Source: Macrotrachela quadricornifera
Lineage: Eukaryota; Rotifera; Eurotatoria; Philodinida; Philodinidae
Direction: 5' to 3'
Length of the DNA stretch: 64,000 nucleotides
Assembly: GCA_022393335.1 (NCBI GenBank)
Contig: JAJEKB010022010.1
Span: forward strand, 62,001-126,000
Shown in pieces: positions 23,561 through 35,600 of the stretch; the stretch's first letter is position 1; each line of letters begins with the position of its first letter. The notes under the pieces are model-generated. The model had not been told where the DNA came from and searched no databases. It saw nothing but the letters and a program-made list of their open reading frames with translations. A program made the translations under genes and the position numbers.

Positions 23561-24556
23561 ATGTCGACATCAATATTACCAGTTATTCAAAGTCAACTGA
23601 ATTATTATGGATATCCAATTTTAATGAGTTTAGGAAATATTGGTAATATATTAATTGTTATAATTTTCAGTGGATATCGTCAAAATTCATGTTCAATTTA
23701 TTTAATAAGTTCAGCTATAATGAATGATTTTTATTTAACATTTAATAGTCTTGTACAAATATTTCCTTTTTATTATGGTGATGAATCAATACGTGCATTT
23801 AGTTTATGTAAAATACGTTTTTATGTATCAAATGTACTTGGACAAATATCTAAAACAATGATTATATTAGCATGTATTGATCGTTATATAATTACAAATC
23901 ATCGAGCAAAATTTCGAGCATATAGTAAACCTAAACGAGCTATATTATTGGTCTTTTTATCCATTATATTTTGGCCATTATTTGCTAGCCATATTGCAAT
24001 AATGACAACAATTATTAATAGACAATGTGGAACATTTGGAATTTATTCAATAATTTATAATGTTTATACAATAATATTTGTTGGTTTAATGCCACCTATT
24101 ATATTAGGAATATTTGGTTATTTAACTTATCATAATATAAAACAAGTACACAATCGTGTTCAACCGGCTATCAATAATATGATCAATAGAAACATAAATA
24201 TTCGACGATATGATAGAGAATTATTAATTATAGTTATATCAGAAGTATTTGTTTATATTATAACAACAAGTGCATATCCACTAGTTCTATTAGAAATATT
24301 GATTAGTCGATATACAATATCAAATAAAAATATTCAATATTCACAAATTGAAGGTTTTATATTTACTATTGCATTTTTATTATTATTTGTCAATAATTCT
24401 ATTAATTTTTTTACTTATTTAATTGTATCAAAATCATTTCGTCGTGATTTTAAACAATTAATTATAAATTTTTATCGAAAATTAAGAGGACAACCACCTA
24501 TTCAAATTATTCGGAAAACAAATGTAATATTCACACAACAAGATACTCGAAATTAA
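23561..24556 (+). CDS. Rhodopsin-like (class A) G-protein-coupled receptor
   Basis: Intronless 331-aa protein with seven hydrophobic segments. TM1 carries the GN motif (SLGNIGNILIVIIF). The cysteine before TM3 (Cys83, LCKIRF) pairs with Cys156 (RQCG) in the second extracellular loop. TM3 ends in a clean DRY motif (Asp107-Arg108-Tyr109). TM7 has NNSINFFTYLI in place of NPxxY. I chose the ATG at 23561, which gives a short N-terminus before TM1; the frame is open upstream only to a TTG. The ligand is unknown. The overall pattern resembles invertebrate FMRFamide/peptide-type receptors, and many intronless copies are typical of lineage-expanded receptor families. No signal peptide is visible, as is usual for class A receptors. 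It acts in the plasma membrane. Confidence 0.85.
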   Translation: MSTSILPVIQSQLNYYGYPILMSLGNIGNILIVIIFSGYRQNSCSIYLISSAIMNDFYLTFNSLVQIFPFYYGDESIRAFSLCKIRFYVSNVLGQISKTMIILACIDRYIITNHRAKFRAYSKPKRAILLVFLSIIFWPLFASHIAIMTTIINRQCGTFGIYSIIYNVYTIIFVGLMPPIILGIFGYLTYHNIKQVHNRVQPAINNMINRNINIRRYDRELLIIVISEVFVYIITTSAYPLVLLEILISRYTISNKNIQYSQIEGFIFTIAFLLLFVNNSINFFTYLIVSKSFRRDFKQLIINFYRKLRGQPPIQIIRKTNVIFTQQDTRN

Positions 24557-26403
24557 TTAAATAATTTCAGTTTATTTTCTTTTAATGTTGTATGTCTTGT
24601 CTTTATCGTTTAGAATTTTTAATTAAAAATAAAATTCTCTTTTTAATATTCACAGAAACATCACTATTGTACTAGTGAAATGTAAGAACAAATTTTTTTT
24701 ATGCATTTTTATAATATACAGTTTCAAATTTTCATTTCCTTTTAAGAAAATGACTTTCAAAGTATTTATTTTCTTTTTCTATGAAATGTTAAAATTCTCA
24801 TAGAACAATTTAAATTCTTCCATTAGACAGATTGTTTTTGCTTCACTAAACATGATTATTACATCGTTATGTGTTTCCATTTTATATTAACCACTCAAAA
24901 AATATCATTATATATTTTAAATACAGAATCTGAAGTTGTGTGTATAACTATTTCTTCTTTTTCTTCTGTCTTTATTTCAGATCCCTCTCTCTATCTCTTT
25001 ATAATACTTCGAGTTGTTTCTATTTTTACAAAGTACAACTGTTTAATAACGAAATCAATGAAACTATCATTAACAACAATCTCATAAGTAAACATCTTTT
25101 GTTTCAGATCTCTGCACATTAATTCTTAAGTAAGTATACATCATCATTAAAAAAACCGAAAAAGAAATCAATTTATTTATATTTTATTGATATTAAAGTT
25201 AATAAAATTAACATACTATTTTCGTAAAGGAAGTTTAGCTCAATCTGTAGTGATTTATTTTATCACAATTTATAAAAGTACATCGTCTTCTTCAATTAAT
25301 TTTTTCAAATCTCGAAACTCGAGTAGATCAAAATTTGTAGATCTGACTAAACTTGGGTTGTTCGGATCTCAATGAGACCACTTGATAGTAGTCCGATCTT
25401 AATTGATGATGAAGATCGACATGCTTTTGACCAATAAATAGTCAAAAAATAATCTACATCGGATACCCTGATCGAACTTTCTCAGTACTTTCTCTAGGAT
25501 CATTAGATTAATTGAAAAGTTTTTAAGTAGCGAACCAGTATTCGCATTTGCTGCATGTCTATACGAAATGTCTATATTCTTTATAAATCATGATCAAAAT
25601 ACAATAACATTTCAAGATTATATTTCAAATGTTTTCGATATTACAACTATTTTCTTTATCGATAGTCTTTCATATTATCTCTAAGATCGTGTAAGTGTTG
25701 CTTAACAATTTTCAAACCGACCTTCTCTGTCTACAAATTTTTTTTTGCTTGAGGATTACATGGAGAATAACTCTAAAATATGAAGATAGTAAAAATAGTG
25801 GAAAGCATCAAAACGGGTGATTTCATAGTCTTAAAATGATCTCGACATATATCATTACAATGAAGGTCACTTAATCTATTTATAAACATTGAAAAAACAG
25901 CAAAACAATCGTTACTGATATCATTTATTACTTTGACTCAGTTCGACATATCAGTAGACAAATATATTCAACATTGTGAATCGTATATGAAAATAATTGA
26001 TACTGTATTGTTCAAATACTATAATATAAATTTTTATTATCGTTAGTCTTCAAAATAGAGGCATTTGAATTTGCTATAATGCGAAGATTTTTTTTTGTAT
26101 TTCTGTAAACTTCTTATCATATCTTTTATTTTATGTGTATGTTTCTTAATTAGTAAACTTAAACAAATAATTATTCGCACTTGTAATCAATGCTTATACT
26201 ACATTAGTTGATAGGAATTTTGAGAATCTTATTCTTTTAAGGCATATTGTGTTAATTTTAATGCCAGTCCATTGGCATTGTTCTGACGATAAGCTCAGTT
26301 TCTAGAACAAACTAATTTAACTTCCAAATCAAATTTATCATAATTGCTTGAGAAAATTCAAGGAAGATACCAGTAAAATCAATTATCTTTGATCATCGTT
26401 AAA
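24557..26403. other. Intergenic AT-rich DNA
   Basis: No supported gene on either strand. Short hydrophobic open frames at 24.9-25.4 kb are T-rich and have no recognisable pattern. Confidence 0.35.
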
Positions 26404-29400
26404 ATGAATATCAAAAATTTACTTCGATGGTTTCATGAACGAATACATAATTACAATCTGTTTATTCCTGATGAAGATGAATATGATGAACAAGAAGATC
26501 CGGCAATAGTTGAAAAACGTCAAAGATATGCTACTCGATTTTATATACCTCTTCTCATCAGTAAGCAAACTTTAATCATTTCATTCCAATAAGAAAAATA
26601 AACAATAAATTTATTTGCTAGTCAATAGCAGTACTTTCACTCTTCTCAAAAGATAAATAGAAGCTTGGAAAAAATTCTATTTTGATGATACATTCATATT
26701 GTTATTTTAATTATTTTTAGTAATCGTTTACATTCTTTTCTTCATCATTTTGATGAATCCACAAACTGAAGTAGTCACTATTTCGAATATTACTCCATCT
26801 CTCTTCAATCAACTTTATCTCAAACATGGAGAAACACTTTCATGTCCATGTACAACAATTACTGTACCTTATAATACTTTTGTTTCTACTTCAATTTCAT
26901 TTCATCCGGTATGTTCCAGTATTTTTGTCAGTAAAGAATGGATTGAAGCACTCTATCTACCATATGCAAGTGCATTATTAGTTATGGATTTTCGAACAAC
27001 GGCTCGTTCTCAGGTAAGAGAATCTTTATACTTTTTAAAAAATGAAAGCATTTTTTCTCTGTTTATATTTAGTTTGAGTTACTTGCTGATCTTTGTTCAT
27101 TATGTCAAGATACTGTTTCTCAACTCTTAAACGATTTTAATAATAATTATCTCGTCACCGTTCAACTTCTTCAAGAAAGTGAAATTCAATCTCATATCAA
27201 TGGAAATGTTGAAGTCGTTCAAACGAGTATACCTATTCAAGTTATATCACCTTTAAACTTATTACAAATAACAACTCGATCAAATTCATTAGTCTCAGCT
27301 CTTAATACAAATTTACTGGTTACACTAGTACCGTTTTCTGAGACTATGGATTTTGTACTTGTGCATCCTACATACTACATAGAAAAAAATGCATCCTCAT
27401 TTACTCTCGTCTTTGGTTCACCTTGTTACTTGAAAAGTTCAACATTTCCAGTTGGTTTCTACTCATTATCATATTATCAAAGTGCGGTAAATCATCAGTA
27501 TTGGCCGTATTTTCCATCAATATTCGAACCAAAAGCTGCTTTTATGGTTGATGGATTCTTTGGAGGATGTGTTCCACTTGATGCACAACTTGCAAGTACA
27601 CTTGATTGTTTATACAATAAGACCTGTCTTGAAATTTTTGTCGATTACTTTCCATCTTTAAATCAAGTATGTATTATAGAAATTTATTTTCCACATAATC
27701 AATCTTTTTTATATAGACATATTTAAATTGGACGAATTCACTTTCATCTGTAAATCGATCAAATGTTTCTGTAAAAGATCTTTTGTCTAATTTATTTATT
27801 GAAAAATGGTCAACAAAAATCAATTATTCAAAATATTTTGCTGAATGTGCTCCTACTGTTTGTACATATACGAAAATGGATTATATGAATTTTTCCTATA
27901 CAATCACTCTATTAATTAGCTTATATGGTGGTCTTGTAATCATATTACGTCTAATTTCAGTTTTCTTAACCAAAATCTTCTTGATATTTAAATATCATTC
28001 ATTAAACATCAATATTGAAAGCGGTATCGTATGAAAAAAGATAATTATTCGAGATAAAAATTTATATTTTAATTTTTAGTTCATATCGTTATATGGATTC
28101 GAAAATTCGTTCTATGGTTGAAACAATTAAATTTATTCAAATCAGCTAATAATCGAACAATAAATGATATAAAACAACAACAGATTATCACGCGCACTTA
28201 TTTATTTCTGTTGGGAAGTAAGACATTTTAGCATTCTTATATTGATACTTTTGTTTCATTTAAAGGTTCGATTCTAATTCTATTTATATTCACATCGGCA
28301 AGTATTGAAACAGTTCAAATGACTGTATCAAATCCATCATCAATTATTTACAAACATTTGCAAGATTTATATCCAAATTCATTGAAATGTCCTTGTCTAA
28401 ATGTAATGATACCTTATAGTAAATTTATATCATTTTCACCAACTTTACATCAAATATGTTCAAGTGATTTTATCAGTGATTCATGGATTTCATTATATTC
28501 ATATATTGATCTTAGTATAGAAGGTATGAAATTTAAAAATTGGGATGGTTTAGGAACTAAACATCTTCGATTATTATCTACTCTTTGTCAATTAACTAAT
28601 CAAACAATTATTGATGCTATTCGTCGGTTTGATATGCAATCTTTTATTTCATCGAATGTTCTTAGTCAATCTAATTTTAATGCTCAAATAAATATAACAT
28701 TGAATCAATTTATTCAATCATTAGTAACTAATTTTGGTCTTCTTATTAATATGATACGTCTTTTCACTCAAGTAGATCAACCTTTTACAATTTTTGATTA
28801 TGTTAAACTAACTGTTAGTTCAACAACAAACAGACTTAACGATTTACAATCATTACCAGTAAGTATTTCATCAAAAGTTAAAAATATCTTTTTTTTTTCA
28901 TTATGTAGTTAATAGAAAGAAGATGTCAAAAAACTAGATGATAATCGACTAGAAAATTGGTTAAAATATCATCGTTATAATCTAATTAAAATCATACTTT
29001 TTGCATTGAATTTATATAAACGATTTTTTAAATTCTAGAAATGATTCCTTCGCTTGTGTCTTAAAGAAGAAGTTTGAGATCAATGAAAAATTTATATACT
29101 AAACTAATAAGAACGAAAAAAATAAGATGGAATATCATCAAATTGTATCTTACATTTTATATTTACAAAGAGTCGATTACATATTTTGAAAGTTTTTTCA
29201 AAAGAATAATCGAATAATTTGCATCGCTCAATAGGATTTTTTTCATGAAACAGAAGAAGAAATTTGTAACGTTTTATTAATGATAATATATATATATATA
29301 TAGTTGATTATTATGTTCATTATGCGTTCGAATCTCTAGGGTATCTACCTTTTAACTAATATTAAAAAGATTATCCACTCGATAGCGTACTTATTACATG

Positions 29401-30141
29401 TAGTCACTTCTTTCTGTTTTATCAAAAGGTATAATTTGTTAATTAATAAAGAGATATCGGTGCTTAACATACAAAGAACGATAATCTTTCATATCTTTTT
29501 AGGCTAAATTTAATTTTACTAGTATGAAAAAAATGAATTCAATATCTATTGATTGTATTTGTGCTACTGATTCTCATTGTAAGCATCCGGTCGCTGTTCC
29601 TGGATGGACGAGAACAGGGAACAATTATGATAATACTGATACATCTGACTTGGTACCCGGCATGATCAAAGGATGTTTTACAATTGATACTCTTTTACTT
29701 TCAACACTCGAATGTTACTATTTAAATTCTTGTCTATCAGTTCAATATGAGTTAATCAACCAATCATTCACTTTCGATATAGATTTATCATGGTTTCAAA
29801 TATATCCTCTAATTTATAATCGAGAAACAACTCGATTTCCTCCAAATACTTCACTTTCAGACATAGTTAAAGAAATGATGATTGAACAATGGAATCCTTC
29901 ATCTTCATTTGATCATTATTATCAAGGTTGTGCACCAACTTATTGTACTTATTCTCACTCTGCACATACTATAAGCTTCACTGGACTAGTAATCAAATTG
30001 TTATCTATGATTGGTGGTCTCATTGTAGCACTACAAATAATCACACCTCAACTCGTCAATTTTGTTTTTAATTTATTAAAACCAAAGATAAAAAACAACG
30101 ACAAGGTAATTCTGTTACATAGATATTTCATAACCAGATAA
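26404..30141 (+). CDS. Tandem two-module membrane protein; each module has two spans and a Cys-rich ectodomain
   Basis: Seven exons join in phase: 26404-26560, 26721-27013, 27073-27666, 27717-28023 (module A), 28080-28217, 28266-28858, 29503-30141 (module B), about 906 aa. Each module has a basic N-terminal stretch, a first span (A: LLIIIVYILFFIILM), and an extracellular region with CPC (A LSCPCTT, B LKCPCLN). This is followed by F/L-H-(P/Q)-(V/I)-CSS, a central S-T-L-(D/E)-C block, C-(A/S)-PT..C.Y, and a second span with (Y/I)GGL. Module B has no start codon of its own; the phase-1 splice 28023/28080 continues the frame from A. Two spans with inner termini and a large ectodomain is the topology of DEG/ENaC or P2X channels, but I see no diagnostic motif, so function is unknown. 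If the last exon is not spliced, it ends at the TAA at 30139-30141. Confidence 0.65.
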
Positions 30142-30201
30142 TAAAAAACACCAATCTTTCTCTACACAGATAATCCAAAATTGTTCAATCGAGTCAAACA
30201 A

Positions 30202-31710
30202 ATGTTACGCAGTTTAATTACATTCTTATACGTCACAATAAACAAATTGAATATGTTTCCAATATGGGCTTTTGGAAGTAATATCAATCGCGTGACAGCT
30301 AATCATCTTGGTCAATTAGCCACTCGTTTCTACATCGGTCTTCTTATCATCGCTCTTGCTATTCTTGCACTTTATACCGTCATTAAACCAAAAATTCTAA
30401 CAGAAACTTTTATTAATCCATCTTTCAGTACCTACAATCGTTTGTTAATTGATCATAGTAATACACTTCAATGTCCATGTTCATCAATTTCAACAACATA
30501 CAATAAATTTATCGGTATTGAGCCAGTATTTCACCAAGTAAGGAAAGGAGGATATTCTAAACTTAAATAAAAAGTTCTAATCATAAAAAAGAAAGGTTAG
30601 ATATGGTTCATCAAGTCTTTTTATGTAGTTCTCAAGTAACTATTAAAAGTGAAACATAATCTTCATTTTGTGTTATAATTAATTTTAGATTTGTTCAAGT
30701 TTATTTGTCTCGAATGAATGGCGAATAAACATCACAGCAGGTCTTGTTCCAGATTTATCTGTATATCCAGTCCGAGATTATCGTCGTTTTATGTCATCCC
30801 ATCTACAACTTCTTTCTGGTTTATGTCATCTTTCTATTGAATCAGTAAATAATTCTGTCACTCAATTTCTTTCTTCATCTATCGTCACTGCTCAACTTTT
30901 ATCCGAAAAAATTTTTCATAAACAGATTGGTCTATTAATTGAAGAAAGTAAATTAAATGCTCCTCAAACATTCACTCGTCTTCTTTTTTTACTTCGATCG
31001 ATAAATCATGGTAATGGAAATCAATGATTTATGATAATGAATGTTCATGTGCATTGACTGCAAATTGTACAATTAATGCTACTTTTGTCAAAAAAGAATC
31101 ATTGGAAATTGTTTCAATCAAAGGTTTAAAAATGGGTTGTACACCAAGCGAATCATTTCTTGCTTCGACTCTTGAATGTTTTTATGATTTATCATGTCTC
31201 AATCTCATTCAAGAACAAATAAATAATATCAGTAATATTAATATTACGAATATACTTTTACCATTCTCTTTAAATATCAGTCGATTTTCAATGAATATTC
31301 CTGTGATCGATCTTATACGAGATCTTTTTATTGAGAATTTGTCAACAACAATCAATTATTTATCATACTTTGAACAATGTTCGCCTACAGTATGTTCATA
31401 TACTTATATTCAAGAACTTAATTCGCTTTATACAGTCACTGTTCTACTTGGTCTTTATGGTGGTCTCACATTCGTTCTTAAATGGATTTGTCCCAAAGTA
31501 GTTTATTTTGTTGCTAAAATTTATTGGTATTGGAAAAAGAGAAGAAGTGTTGTTGAACCTGTATTTGTGATCGAGATGACAACTGTTGGGACATCTAGAA
31601 CAACACTGAATTTTACAAGCATCAATAACATTATTGTTGATCTAAACTCGTTATCAACAGCTTCATCACATCCGTCTACAAATTTTCTTATAGTTTTAAA
31701 TACTCATTAA
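30202..31710 (+). pseudogene. Third copy of the two-span Cys-rich module, frameshifted
   Basis: Exons 30202-30537 and 30689 onward encode a third module: span LATRFYIGLLIIALAILAL, LQCPCSS, FHQ|ICSSLFVSNEW across the intron, and LSGLCHLS. The frame then hits TGA at 31025-31027 (NHGNGNQ-stop). The homologous C-terminal half resumes one base back at 31024: CSCALTANC, STLECFY, QCSPTVCSYTY and span VTVLLGLYGGL. A cytoplasmic tail runs to 31710. No GT-AG intron repairs the shift, so this copy is probably broken, unless the ATGA overlap is a real frameshift or a second start. The exon preceding ATG 30202 (acceptor ending 30169) does not join module B in frame: module B ends phase 0 and this needs phase 1. 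Confidence 0.6.
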
Positions 31711-32553
31711 CAGTAGTTATTTTTTTTTAGAACGAATTTATTTTCAAGACTAGTGTGTTGTTTTATTTTTGGCATTATTTTGTTGATGATTATGGTTGCA
31801 GCTATTATTGTTACATCATCATGTATGAATTTCTTCATTATTCATTTTCTATTCAAAGTTATTATATTAATAGAGTCAAAAAATTCGCATTTTTACCATC
31901 CTAACATTAGTCTTCGTTTAGCATTACTAGACATTAGAAAGAGAATCTTGAAAGCGTCTACAAGTCAAAAACTTCGACTTGACTTGAAATTTTGCATAGA
32001 TCATGTCATGTAATTATATTTTCGAAATATATTGACGATAAGTAGATCTCAATGAGATATGAAAAATGTAAAAAGAATTCATTCCATCATGGCTTTGTTC
32101 TCGCCATATCGAATATTCAAGGTTTAGACGAAAAACAGACAATGAAATGAGAAAGAATTATTTTTTAGAAAATAATCAAGCATTAAAGAGTGAGATTTTT
32201 ATGAATTTCATGCACTGCTCGTTTAACCTGTTCCGAGTTAGAAGTTAGATCGAATGTTATCAATAATATTTCTACCTGTTATTTATTAATCTAGAGAGCA
32301 TTCAAATTATTTTATTATATTTCTGATCTTATTTTAGACATGAATAATCCTCGATGAATGGATCAATGAGAATGATTCACTATCTAAAACTATTACTTTT
32401 CTTTTTCTTCACTGCATGCCATCATATCCTGGTGATAAATGTTGTACGCTTACACTACTTTTTTAATATTCTTCTAGTTGTATTCTTCTTCTCTTCTCTT
32501 TTATGTGTAATTTGTGATATACAGTTGTTTATCTCTTTATTTGCTTGTATATG
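31711..32553. other. Intergenic DNA with short hydrophobic open frames
   Basis: A frame at 31753-32013 begins with a hydrophobic stretch (CCFIFGIILLMIMVAAIIV) and follows an acceptor-like poly-T AG. It has no match to the neighbouring module that I can see. It is not called as a gene. Confidence 0.3.
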
Positions 32554-32693
32554 TCGCAGGCGAAATTAAAAGTTAGGCGAATTTAAAATTTCCCTAGGAA
32601 AAAATGAAATTTTAATTTCTTCTAGGGGAAAGTAAAATTGTAAGTTCTCCTAGCAAAAATTAAAATTTCCCTAACTTTTAATTTCGCCTGCGA
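32554..32693. mobile_element. 140-bp MITE with perfect 23-bp terminal inverted repeats
   Basis: The left end 32554-32576 (TCGCAGGCGAAATTAAAAGT then TAG) is the exact reverse complement of 32671-32693. Inner blocks around CCTAGGAAA and TTTAAAATTTCCCTA are also partly palindromic. There is no coding capacity. The perfect ends suggest recent insertion compared with other repeats in the window. The target duplication is not obvious. Confidence 0.8.
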
Positions 32694-35600
32694 TAGTTGA
32701 TTTAGATAAAGATGAAATATTAGTTTAAATTAAATAATTTGAATAAATACATAGATTTCGAAATCGTAAATTATGATTAAAAAAAATTTCATAAATAATT
32801 TTATTTGAAGGATCTTCCAATTTAATGAATGAATTTCCTTAATAGAATACAAGACAAAAATAACAAGTAAATTCATTTATGTATTATGCATCTGTCCATA
32901 TTAACTAATACTATTGGAGACGAAAAATAAGCTATAATGTTTGCCTCTTATCATCATGACAATCATCTATCATAAAATTTCATTTCACTCATACTGAAAT
33001 CAATATAAGAATTGTAAAATGAATAAAATTAATTATTACTAGCCATTAAGAAAGCTATTATACATACAAATAGATGATAGAATTTCATATGTTTGTGCAA
33101 TTTCATTTCATTATTTCTATTATTTATGTACAACGAAGAGAATAGAAGAAAAAGGATAGATTATATGAATCACGTATAATAAACCTACAGGTACATAATA
33201 TTTATGTGAGGAAAAATATAACATCATAACCTTCCTTTGACTCTTATGTATGGTATATAACATTCTTTTATGTGTCTTAATCGATTCTTTACATCACATC
33301 ATTTTATGACTCAATTGTAATTTTCCCATCAGACCAGCCTAGGGACGTCATCAGAATGCTTCATTGTAATCGCGCATATAAATACGCATGTATTGTTCAA
33401 GAGTTCTGTGTGTGCATATGTTTTAAAGATATATCCATTATAAGTGCTTCACATACTCTATATTAATAAAAATACTCACGCGTATCAAGTAAGTTACAAT
33501 CTTTAGCTCTTTGAGTCCCGTTTTTTTGCGATAATATAAAATTTTATAGGAAATGTTTGAAGATGTATTCATTTCTTCTTCCAATAATAGTTATATCTCT
33601 GTGTCAAAAAAAAGAAACGCATTGATAGAGTTTATTTTTGTGTGATTTCCTTTATAGCAATTAACAATACTTAGAAGTATATTATAGTTAGGAAAATTAT
33701 CTATTGTTTCACATCGAATATTATTAGATACAGAAACGACATATATTCTCTGATGCTAATTTAATTATAATATTTCTACAAAAAGAAGTCACATCGGAAA
33801 AATATGAGAATATCGAAAGAAAAAAAAATCTGTGGCAAATACTATTTAGATGTAGAATTGAATTCTGCATAGGATGGTACCATCTTCAACTGAGATCATC
33901 GATCGAAAATATTGCTTTTCTGAGAGGGCTTCTTCAGTATTTTCTATTCATATTCACTCAACGATGTCAGTTGAGTCTTTAACTCATGGAATTAAATGCA
34001 GAATGGAATTCTGAGCCCAGCTAAAACCGTTGAAAAACCATCTCAAGTCGCTAGACAAATCCAAACAACAGATACGTCAAAATAACCCTTGAAAAACGTG
34101 TATTTTATAACGAGTGGTATATTTCGACAGATGATCGCTAGTAAAAATAATACCATTCTATACAGAATTAAATTCAGCACCTAACTCAACCGAATAGAGT
34201 CTTAACTCAAGTCGTAAAACAAATTCGCATCAGAAATACTCGAATATAATACTAACTTTATATCTGCATAAATTCACATTCATTACTAGTGGATGGTTTT
34301 CACTACAATTAATTTGCTAGTGGGGGAATATATTTGAGCACTTTCTCTGAGAACCAGTTTTACATTATTCTATTCGGTAGAGACCTTGATGAATATCTCT
34401 AATATCAATGTCTTAGCTGATTTCATTTATATTTGTAAAAATGCGAAAAACAAACTTTTTTATTTCCATCTTAGTTTCTACTGTCATAACTATATTACGG
34501 GTTCACTTGTATAAGTTTTACAAGCATGGTCATTTATTTTAACAGAAGAATTATTAAAAATATGCAAGCTTTGACGCGAAGAAAATGTTTGCCTGTAATC
34601 AACAACAACGCTACCTTAATAATTCTGTTCATTTCCGATAGCTTTTCAATTAAAAAAATGACCATTCTTGTATTTAAATTGATACGATCTCGAAAAGGTG
34701 TCTAACTGCTGGAGAATATATTAAAAGATTTGAAAAAAATTCAATCACAGTATTATTCCAATGCGAAATATTTTCTTTAAACTGGTTCGTGTTAAAATTC
34801 GAAAGATATGTTATATAATGCAAAACATTTTGAGGATTAAACATTTTTCTGATAAATGTTGATTGAGAATTAAATGCTCTCAAAAAAAAATTGGGTAATA
34901 GATTAATAATTATACCAATATAATTACTTGATTAGTTTTCGAGATAATTAGTTGTTTGTTATATCATTCCATGCAGAGAATATTTCTGCATTCAAAAATG
35001 TAAAAACATTTAAATATTTATGTAAAAATTTTTTAATAAAAAGAGAAACAATCGACACCATCGAAAAAGTTGTTCTTATTAGGACATTGACTGTATATTC
35101 TCCTTCTCTTCTCTTGTTATTACAAATTTTTCCTTTCCTGTTCTATATGTGTCATGAACATTATTCATTCCTATTACATATATGTAATGGATTCTTCCTT
35201 CACTATTCATTATTCATGGAAGTTTCCACCTAATAGATTTCTCAATACTTGTCACCGCCCTATATATAACATGGTATTGTTATATGGATGTATATGTATA
35301 CATAGAATAATACATATATCTCACACGTTTACTCGTTTTAGACGCAGCCACTTTATAATACATATTTTATATAATCAGATGGTTATTATATGATGGAAAT
35401 TAGGTTGTAGAAAATTTGAACTGGAGCTTGTGTTGTGTAAGTGAAGTATTGATTTTTGTGACGAATATTCGTAATAGTGTCCAAGTGATTATATGTTATG
35501 AAGTTCTACGAATGATTCTTTCACCATCTTAAGGCGAGTTGGTTCATTAGAGATGTGAGTGGATTTTTTTGTTTATCTATTCATGGTAAGTTATAATTTT

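Noticed and set aside
26404..30141. Confident assignment of the two-span modules to DEG/ENaC channels
   Set aside because: Only the topology agrees. The expected HG motif before the first span and the GAS-type selectivity segment in the second span are not seen.
30106..30201. In-frame fusion of module B to module C
   Set aside because: Module B ends in phase 0 at its only good donor, whereas the acceptor before module C needs one carried base. Both other phases run into stops.
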